From positions 1 through 10,510 of the forward strand of contig JAITVU010000423.1 of NCBI GenBank assembly GCA_031285645.1: 10,510 nt of DNA, read 5' to 3'. Made by a program: the position numbers and the translations under genes. A model generated the notes under the pieces. That model saw nothing but the letters and a program-made list of their open reading frames with translations. It ran no database searches and was not told where the DNA came from. This stretch comes from Oscillospiraceae bacterium (GTDB taxonomy: Bacteria > Bacillota > Clostridia > Oscillospirales > Ruminococcaceae). Positions 5,799 through 10,510 of the stretch are shown piece after piece. How positions within the stretch are numbered: the stretch's first letter is position 1; each line of letters opens with the position of its first letter.

Positions 5799-7238
5799 AT
5801 GGCGGTCAAAAAAATAACCATGCGCTGGCTGCTCAACAACTTCGCCGTCATTGTCCTCATCATCATCCTGGCGGTGGTGGCCGCGGGATTCAGCATATCC
5901 AACTACCACTACAACAATGTGCGGCAGACGCTCTCGTCGCGCGCTGATATTGTGGGCGCCGCCGTGACGCAGTACGCGCAGGACGGCGCGTTGGATTTTT
6001 CTTCGCAGGTGCAGGGCTATGTCGCCTCGTTTTCCCAAAAGGCGCGCATGGAGCTGATGACCATTGACGGCGAGGGTAAAATCGGGTTGACGTCGAGCGG
6101 CTTTGAGCCTGAGGATAAGCGCCTTGACGATTATATGGAGGCCATAAGCGGCGGCGGGCGCAGCGGCGAATATGTCGGGCATCTCGGCGGCCAGCGCGTT
6201 ATGGCTTTTACGCTTTTAACGCCGATTGAGGGGGAAACGTCCCTTTCCGCGATACGCCTTGTAACGTCTTTAGAGAATGTGGACCGGCAAATCGCCGCCA
6301 TTATTACAGGCATGGTTTTGCTTGGCGTGTGCGTGCTGTTCCTCATTTTGTTCTCGAGCTCATACTTTATCAGCTCCATTGTCAACCCCGTGGGACAGGT
6401 TGGCGAGACGGCCCGGCGCATCGCGGGCGGTGACTTCGGGGCGCGCCTTGTGAAAAAAAACAATGATGAAATCGGGGAACTCTGCGATGTCATCAACTAT
6501 ATGGCCGAGGAGCTTGGCGCGGCCGAAAAGATGAAGAACGATTTTATTTCATCCGTTTCACACGAGCTGCGGACCCCGTTGACGGCGATACAGGGCTGGA
6601 GCGAGACCATATTGGCCGATGGCGGGGAGGACAAGGAAATGCTGGGCCGCGGCATGGGGATTATCATCGGGGAGACGACGCGCCTCTCCGATATGGTGGA
6701 GGAGCTGCTGGATTTTTCCCGCATGCAAAGCGGCCGCCTCAAGCTGATTCGCACCAAGACCGATGCCGTCGCCGAGCTGTCCGAGGCCGTCATGATGTAC
6801 ACGGAGCGTGCCCGTAGGGATGGGATCGCGCTGGTTTTTGAGGATGAGGACGTTACGGTCACCGTCAACGGCGACAAAAACAGGCTGCGCCAGGTCTTCG
6901 TCAATGTCATCGACAATGCCGTCAAGTATTCCGACAGCGGCGGTAAGGTAACGGTCACGGCCAGGGTGGACGGCGACAGCCTCGTCATCGCCGTGGCGGA
7001 CAAGGGCCAGGGCATAAAACCCGAGGACCTGCCAAAGATAAAGACAAAATTTTATAAGGCCAATTCCACGCGCCGGGGTTCCGGGATCGGGCTTGCCGTC
7101 GCGGACGAGATTGTAACGCGGCATGACGGCGCTTTAACCATTGATTCCGTCTACGGCGCGGGGACGACGGTGACCATCACGCTGCCTGTGTTTAAAGGCG
7201 ACGACCTTGCCCAAATTGACACCTCCGGGCAAGGTTGA
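5799..7238 (+). CDS. Membrane sensor histidine kinase (HAMP, HisKA, HATPase)
   Basis: A 479-residue sensor kinase, the partner of the preceding response regulator. One membrane helix lies at about 15-33, an extracytoplasmic sensor region at 34-164, and a second helix at 166-190. A HAMP linker follows (about 191-243, NPVGQ...DEIGEL), then the dimerisation/phosphoacceptor domain with H255 in SHELRTPLTAI. The ATP-binding domain shows the N box with N373 in NVIDNAVKYS, the G1 box DKGQGI (401-406) and the G2 box GSGIGLAV (427-434). All catalytic elements are intact. The ATG at 5799 has GGAGG (5789-5793) at ideal spacing. The 135-base gap before it contains no convincing promoter or terminator, so co-transcription with the regulator is likely. 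The sensor region has no diagnostic ligand motif; given the lipoprotein and wall genes nearby, an envelope signal is a guess. Confidence 0.95.
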   Translation: MAVKKITMRWLLNNFAVIVLIIILAVVAAGFSISNYHYNNVRQTLSSRADIVGAAVTQYAQDGALDFSSQVQGYVASFSQKARMELMTIDGEGKIGLTSSGFEPEDKRLDDYMEAISGGGRSGEYVGHLGGQRVMAFTLLTPIEGETSLSAIRLVTSLENVDRQIAAIITGMVLLGVCVLFLILFSSSYFISSIVNPVGQVGETARRIAGGDFGARLVKKNNDEIGELCDVINYMAEELGAAEKMKNDFISSVSHELRTPLTAIQGWSETILADGGEDKEMLGRGMGIIIGETTRLSDMVEELLDFSRMQSGRLKLIRTKTDAVAELSEAVMMYTERARRDGIALVFEDEDVTVTVNGDKNRLRQVFVNVIDNAVKYSDSGGKVTVTARVDGDSLVIAVADKGQGIKPEDLPKIKTKFYKANSTRRGSGIGLAVADEIVTRHDGALTIDSVYGAGTTVTITLPVFKGDDLAQIDTSGQG

Positions 7239-7310
7239 GCGGTGGCCCCGCGTATCGGGCTCTCCGTCACAGAGGGAGAATAGGCCCCGGGAATGAAACC
7301 CTCCGGAGGG
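7205..7310 (+). promoter_or_regulatory. Hairpin series spanning the kinase stop codon and the yqhQ leader
   Basis: CCTTGCCC (7205-7212) pairs perfectly with GGGCAAGG (7227-7234), overlapping the last codons of the kinase. GGGC-TCTCC (7257-7265) pairs with GGAGA (7275-7279) and GCCC (7284-7287), leaving an ATAG bulge. CCCTCCGGAGGG (7299-7310) is a perfect 12-base palindrome. No T-run follows any of them. They may be intercistronic processing or stability signals; no riboswitch consensus was recognised. Confidence 0.35.
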
Positions 7311-7369
7311 GGGCGCTGTTTGACTTGATGCGGGTACACATAATTGATCGCTGGAAGGGATTTCTGAGC

Positions 7370-8296
7370 ATGAAAGAGTCATTCAAGACCTCGATCGGGG
7401 GTCAGGCCCTCATTGAAGGGGTCATGATGCGGGGGCCCGGCCGCTCGGCCATGGCTGTGCGCAAACCCGGTGGGGAAATCGATATTGAGAGCTGGGAAAC
7501 GAAATCGCCGAAGGCCTGGTACAGAAAAACACCTTTTGTGCGCGGGATTTTCAATATGGTGGATTCCCTGATATTCGGCTATAAGTGCTTGATGAAGTCG
7601 GCGGAGAAGGCCGGTTTCGACGATGAGCAGCCCTCAAAATTTGAGGTTTGGCTCGCCGATAAAATGGGAAAGCATGTCTCGACGATTGTGTCCGGCTTTG
7701 CCCTTGTTGTGGGCATTGTGCTCGCGGTCGGCCTGTTCATGGTTCTGCCCACTTTTATTGTCGGCCTTTTTGCCGGGTTCCTGCCGCCCGCGCCGGTTGT
7801 GCGCTCGCTGATAGAAGGCGTGATAAAAATCGGGGTGTTTATTCTTTATCTGGCGCTCGTGTCCAGGATGAAGGATATCAGGCGGGTTTTTGAGTATCAC
7901 GGCGCCGAACACAAGACCATCGCCTGTTACGAGGCGGGAAGGGCGCTCACGGTCGACAACATAAGGCCGATGTCCCGCTTTCACCCGCGCTGCGGCACCA
8001 GCTTCATGCTCATTGTGCTTGTGGTCTCCATTATACTGTTCTCGGTTGTGACATGGAACCATATCGTGATACGCGTCGTACTTAAAATCGCGCTGCTCCC
8101 TGCTGTCGTGGGCATCGCGTATGAAATTATCAAATTTGCCGGGCGGCATGACAATGCCTTGACGCGGACCATCTCGGCGCCGGGCATGTGGCTTCAGAGG
8201 CTGACGACCTTTGAGCCGCATGACGACCAGATCGAGGTGGCGGTCGCGTCCATGCAGCCGTGCATTCCGGGGGAGAAGGGCACAGATGAGTGGTAA
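7370..8296 (+). CDS. yqhQ: DUF1385 (YqhQ family) membrane protein
   Basis: A 308-residue polytopic protein of the YqhQ/DUF1385 family, whose biochemical role is not established. The family signature GGQALIEGVMMRGP is at residues 10-23. The conserved histidine/cysteine-rich segments EYHGAEHKTI (175-184) and RFHPRCGTSF (203-212) suggest a metal-binding or catalytic site near the membrane. Four hydrophobic segments lie at about 107-138, 146-165, 210-228 and 233-252. The frame is open back to 7235, but the ATG at 7370 is preferred: it lies just before the conserved N-terminus, has GGAAGGGA (7354-7361) upstream, and the extra residues would be arginine-rich and unlike the family. It overlaps prmC by 11 bases. 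In Firmicutes this gene is often found with rpmE, prmC and prfA, and the prmC half of that arrangement is kept here. Confidence 0.9.
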   Translation: MKESFKTSIGGQALIEGVMMRGPGRSAMAVRKPGGEIDIESWETKSPKAWYRKTPFVRGIFNMVDSLIFGYKCLMKSAEKAGFDDEQPSKFEVWLADKMGKHVSTIVSGFALVVGIVLAVGLFMVLPTFIVGLFAGFLPPAPVVRSLIEGVIKIGVFILYLALVSRMKDIRRVFEYHGAEHKTIACYEAGRALTVDNIRPMSRFHPRCGTSFMLIVLVVSIILFSVVTWNHIVIRVVLKIALLPAVVGIAYEIIKFAGRHDNALTRTISAPGMWLQRLTTFEPHDDQIEVAVASMQPCIPGEKGTDEW

Positions 8297-9119
8297 GGGC
8301 GCCCCGACATACCAGGAGCTTTACACAATGGCTGTTGATATGCTGGATTCCCGGTTTGACGCGGGCCAGCTGTTTTTTCACGCCACACAGAAGCGCGTGC
8401 ATCATTTGCCGTTTATGGGCGGGAAACCGGCGCCGGCCAATGTGGAACGCATGCTGCGCGGCATGTGCGAGAAGCGCCGGGCCGGGGTGCCGCTCCAGTA
8501 CATTTTGGGAGAGTGGGAATTCTACGGCCTGCCCTTCAAAGTCGGCCGCGGCGTGCTGATTCCGCGTTCGGAAACGGAGCTGCTGGTCGATACGGCCCTT
8601 GAACTCGCGCGGAAATTTGAAAAGCCGGAAATCCTCGATCTCTGCTCCGGCACGGGCTGCATCGCGGTGGCGCTCGCGCACAGCCTGCCGCAGGCGAAAG
8701 TGACGGCGCTGGAGTTTTCGTCCTACGCCTATTCCTTTCTCGTGCAGAATGTGGCGCTCAACAAGTGCGATGTCCAGACGGTGCAGGCGGATGTCGACAG
8801 TTATTACCACAAAACGAGGGTGGATATTTTAGCCTGCAATCCGCCCTATATCCCCTCCGAGACCATATCGACGCTGCAATCCGAAATATGGTTTGAGCCC
8901 CGCCGCGCGCTGAACGGCGGCACGGACGGCCTGGACTTTTACCATGTCATCGCCAAAAATTACCGCAGGCAGATTAACCCCAACGGCTGGATATGCTTCG
9001 AGGTCGGCAAGGGCCAGAGCGATCAGGTGTCGTCAATCCTTGATGAAAACGGCTATGTCGGCGTCACAGTCAAAAATGACCTTGCCGGGATTCCCCGTGT
9101 TGTCTATGCCAAACGCTGA
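8286..9119 (+). CDS. prmC: Release factor glutamine methyltransferase PrmC (HemK)
   Basis: This 277-residue cytoplasmic enzyme should use S-adenosylmethionine to methylate the glutamine of the GGQ motif in peptide chain release factors RF1 and RF2, raising termination efficiency. The N-terminal helical domain (about 1-85) ends in the PrmC hallmark GVLIPRSETE (89-98). The SAM-binding motif ILDLCSGTGCIAVAL is at 116-130. The catalytic NPPYIPS (185-191) binds the substrate glutamine amide, and the EPRRALNGGTDGL segment (204-216) is characteristic. The ATG at 8286 is chosen because GGGGGAGAAGGG lies just upstream and the product then has typical length; an upstream in-frame start would add an arginine-rich tail read from yqhQ codons. 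Its start lies inside the end of yqhQ, implying translational coupling. The release-factor gene prfA, its common neighbour, is not downstream. Confidence 0.95.
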   Translation: MSGKGAPTYQELYTMAVDMLDSRFDAGQLFFHATQKRVHHLPFMGGKPAPANVERMLRGMCEKRRAGVPLQYILGEWEFYGLPFKVGRGVLIPRSETELLVDTALELARKFEKPEILDLCSGTGCIAVALAHSLPQAKVTALEFSSYAYSFLVQNVALNKCDVQTVQADVDSYYHKTRVDILACNPPYIPSETISTLQSEIWFEPRRALNGGTDGLDFYHVIAKNYRRQINPNGWICFEVGKGQSDQVSSILDENGYVGVTVKNDLAGIPRVVYAKR

Positions 9120-9136
9120 CGTTCATTGCCGGTATT

Positions 9137-9187
9137 GTGAGCGAACGTCAAAAACGGTTCGTTTTTAAAGTCCGCTGAGTATAAAAG
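9137..9187 (+). repeat. 51-base leader repeat, copy 2
   Basis: 43/51 identical, ungapped, to 1694-1744, with CGCTGAGTATAAAAG at the end unchanged. Here GCGAACGTCAAAAACG (9141-9156) pairs with the segment 9160-9175 over a GTT loop at 13 of 16 positions; CG-TTTTT next to the loop is perfect and the outer part is degenerate. The same GAACGTCA (9143-9150) is also perfectly complementary to TGACGTTC (9117-9124), which contains the prmC stop codon. It ends 112 bases before the SEDS gene start. Confidence 0.65.
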
Positions 9188-9191
9188 CCGG

Positions 9192-9269
9192 GACGGCCCG
9201 TTTGGGCAAACGGCCGGTCTATTCCCGCGCCGCGCGCACATCGCCGTTTTCACGCCGCATGGGGCGGCG
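9192..9269 (+). promoter_or_regulatory. Two leader hairpins before the SEDS gene
   Basis: An imperfect hairpin at 9192-9219 is centred on CCGTTT-GGGC-AAACGG, with outer GG/CC and GAC/GTC pairs separated by single-base bulges. A second pairs CGCCGC (9253-9258) with GCGGCG (9264-9269) over ATGGG. Neither has a proper T-run. They follow the 51-base repeat and precede the ribosome binding site AAGGAG (9289-9294). Confidence 0.35.
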
Positions 9270-9299
9270 CTTTAAATGATTAACACGGAAGGAGCCTTT

Positions 9300-10448
9300 A
9301 TGAAAAAAATCTGGGCCGCGCTCACCGGCTATGTCAGGGCGACGGATAAATGGCTGATCTTTCTGTGGGTTGGGGCGTCGGCCGCGTCGGTGCTTTTTTT
9401 GTACGGCCTTTACACATCGGATCTGGCGTCGAAATCGACCGTGCTCAAGCAGGTCGCGGCAATAGCAATGGGTTTTGTGGCCGCCGTCGTCATATCCCTG
9501 TTTGATTACCATACGCTGTTGAAGCTATGGAAGCTGTATATGCCGCTCGCGCTGCTCCTTGTGGGCCTGACCTTTTTTATCGGGACAGGGACCAGGACCG
9601 ACGAGGCCTGGATCAATATACCGCTCGGCCCGTTCAGCTTTTCACTGCAGCCCTCCGAGGTGCTGAAAATATCTTTTATCACCACGATAGCGCTTCACTT
9701 GAGCAAGGTGCATGAGAACATGAACGCCCCGCTCAATGTGCTGCTTTTATGCGTTCACGGCGGCGTCCATGTCCTCCTCATCCAGCTTCAGGGCGACAGC
9801 GGGTCGGCGCTCGTTTTTCTCGTCATTTTTATTGTGATGCTTTTCTTCGCCGGCATCAGCTGGAAGTATATTGCGGCCGCGGTTGTGCTCCTGGTGCCGC
9901 TTGTGCTGGTGGTGTGGTTCTTTATTATGACGCCCGATCAGCAAATGCGTTTTCGCATCGTCCAAAACCCCGAGCTCGACTCCGCGTACGCGTACCAGCA
10001 AATGCAGGGAAAGTTGGCGCTCGGTGTTGGCGGCGTGCAGGGGACGGGTATTTTCTCAGGGCGCCATGTGCGCGTGCCCGAGATATACAACGACTTCATC
10101 TTCTCATTTATTGGCGAAGCCACAGGCTTTATGGGCTGCCTGGGCGTGATCATGCTCCTCACGGCCATCTGCTTCAAGATCCTTTATAATTCCAGCCTCG
10201 CGGCGGATAACACGGGGCGCTTCGTCTGTGTGGGCGTGTTCGCGATGATGCTTGCGCAGACGATCATGAATGTCGGTATGTGCATCGGCGTATTGCCCGT
10301 CATCGGCGTGACGCTGCCGCTGTTTTCGGCGGGCGGCACTTCGGTGATTTCTTTGTATCTGGCGCTTGGCCTGGTGCTCAGCGTTTACAGGCATTCGAGC
10401 ACGGGCTTATTCTACAACGAGGTCGGCGCGCCGAAGGAAGTTTTTTAA
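9300..10448 (+). CDS. SEDS peptidoglycan glycosyltransferase (FtsW/RodA/SpoVE family), RodA-like
   Basis: A 382-residue polytopic membrane protein that should polymerise lipid II into glycan strands together with a class B penicillin-binding protein. About nine to ten hydrophobic helices are visible; family members have ten. Motifs in order: FDYHTL (68-73); the conserved loop ending in QPSE (117-120); LQGDSGSALV (163-172), matching the family's QPDLGTA segment; QMQGKLALGVGGVQGTG (234-250); NDFIFSFIGEATG (264-276), which carries the conserved acidic residue (D265) of the periplasmic catalytic region; and GVLPVIGVTLPLFSAGGTS (330-348) near the C-terminus. The ATG at 9300 has AAGGAG at ideal spacing and is preferred to the in-frame ATG at 9276. 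Sequence alone does not settle RodA against FtsW or SpoVE. It follows prmC after a 180-base leader containing the 51-base repeat. Confidence 0.9.
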   Translation: MKKIWAALTGYVRATDKWLIFLWVGASAASVLFLYGLYTSDLASKSTVLKQVAAIAMGFVAAVVISLFDYHTLLKLWKLYMPLALLLVGLTFFIGTGTRTDEAWINIPLGPFSFSLQPSEVLKISFITTIALHLSKVHENMNAPLNVLLLCVHGGVHVLLIQLQGDSGSALVFLVIFIVMLFFAGISWKYIAAAVVLLVPLVLVVWFFIMTPDQQMRFRIVQNPELDSAYAYQQMQGKLALGVGGVQGTGIFSGRHVRVPEIYNDFIFSFIGEATGFMGCLGVIMLLTAICFKILYNSSLAADNTGRFVCVGVFAMMLAQTIMNVGMCIGVLPVIGVTLPLFSAGGTSVISLYLALGLVLSVYRHSSTGLFYNEVGAPKEVF

Positions 10449-10465
10449 AAACGTCGGGAGTGCAT

Positions 10466-10510
10466 GTGTTGAAAAATACGCGGCCTGTTATAAGGCCTGT
10501 ATTCTGGTGG
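10466..10510 (+). CDS. Start of an unidentified gene, cut by the window end
   Basis: GTG at 10466 (or TTG at 10469) opens a frame of 15 codons to the window edge, reading VLKNTRPVIRPVFWW. GGGAG (10456-10460) stands five bases before the GTG. The nearby ATG at 10464 hits a stop after one codon. The 17-base gap to the SEDS stop codon suggests the same transcript. The product cannot be identified from so few residues. Confidence 0.5.
   Translation, partial: MLKNTRPVIRPVFWW

Noticed and set aside
7239..7369. Riboswitch in the yqhQ leader.
   Set aside because: The hairpins there do not match the conserved cores I know for TPP, SAM, THF, cobalamin, glycine, c-di-GMP, fluoride or guanidine switches.
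9141..9175. Repeat copy 2 hairpin as the rho-independent terminator of prmC.
   Set aside because: The T-run lies next to the loop inside the stem instead of following the stem, and the outer stem is degenerate.

Overview
The window reads as a chromosomal segment of a GC-rich, low-GC-phylum-type Gram-positive bacterium, most likely a Clostridia/Oscillospiraceae-like Firmicute. The reasons are strong AGGAGG-type ribosome binding sites, a YfhO/GT2 envelope glycosylation pair, a YqhQ (DUF1385)-PrmC gene pair, a SEDS (FtsW/RodA) gene, and a lipoprotein next to an OmpR-type two-component system. Taxonomy is inferred from family content only. All eight genes, two of them cut by the window edges, lie on the + strand. 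No rRNA, tRNA, CRISPR array, transposase or phage gene was seen.

Layout. (1) 1-2755: the 3' end of a YfhO-family membrane protein, a 237-base structured leader, then a DPM1/CsbB-like polyprenyl-phosphate glycosyltransferase. The two probably form a surface-polymer glycosylation module. (2) 2756-3348: about 590 bases without a gene. It holds a good intrinsic terminator (2840-2865), a short degenerate dispersed-repeat-like motif (2892-2917), and a nearly unbroken chain of hairpins (2918-3241), part of which is closed by a long-range stem into a multibranch fold. (3) 3349-7238: a lipoprotein, then an OmpR-family response regulator and its sensor histidine kinase. (4) 7370-9119: yqhQ and prmC, overlapping and probably translationally coupled. 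(5) 9300-10448: a RodA/FtsW-type peptidoglycan polymerase, followed by the first codons of another gene.

The most unusual content is non-coding. The hairpin array at 2918-3241 is a candidate structured RNA or palindromic mobile element. In addition, a 51-base element occurs twice (1694-1744 and 9137-9187, 43/51 identical without gaps), each time in the leader of a cell-envelope gene (glycosyltransferase and SEDS polymerase). Both copies can fold around a GAACGTCAAAA arm and both end in the same 15 bases. The glycosyltransferase also has an odd start: its only good Shine-Dalgarno lies 33 bases from the start codon, with two small hairpins over and after it.

Taken together the genes point to cell-envelope construction and sensing: glycosylation of a surface polymer, an exported lipoprotein with a two-component sensor, and septal or lateral wall synthesis. 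The exception is prmC, which modifies translation release factors. All structure calls were made by eye; no folding energies or database searches were run.
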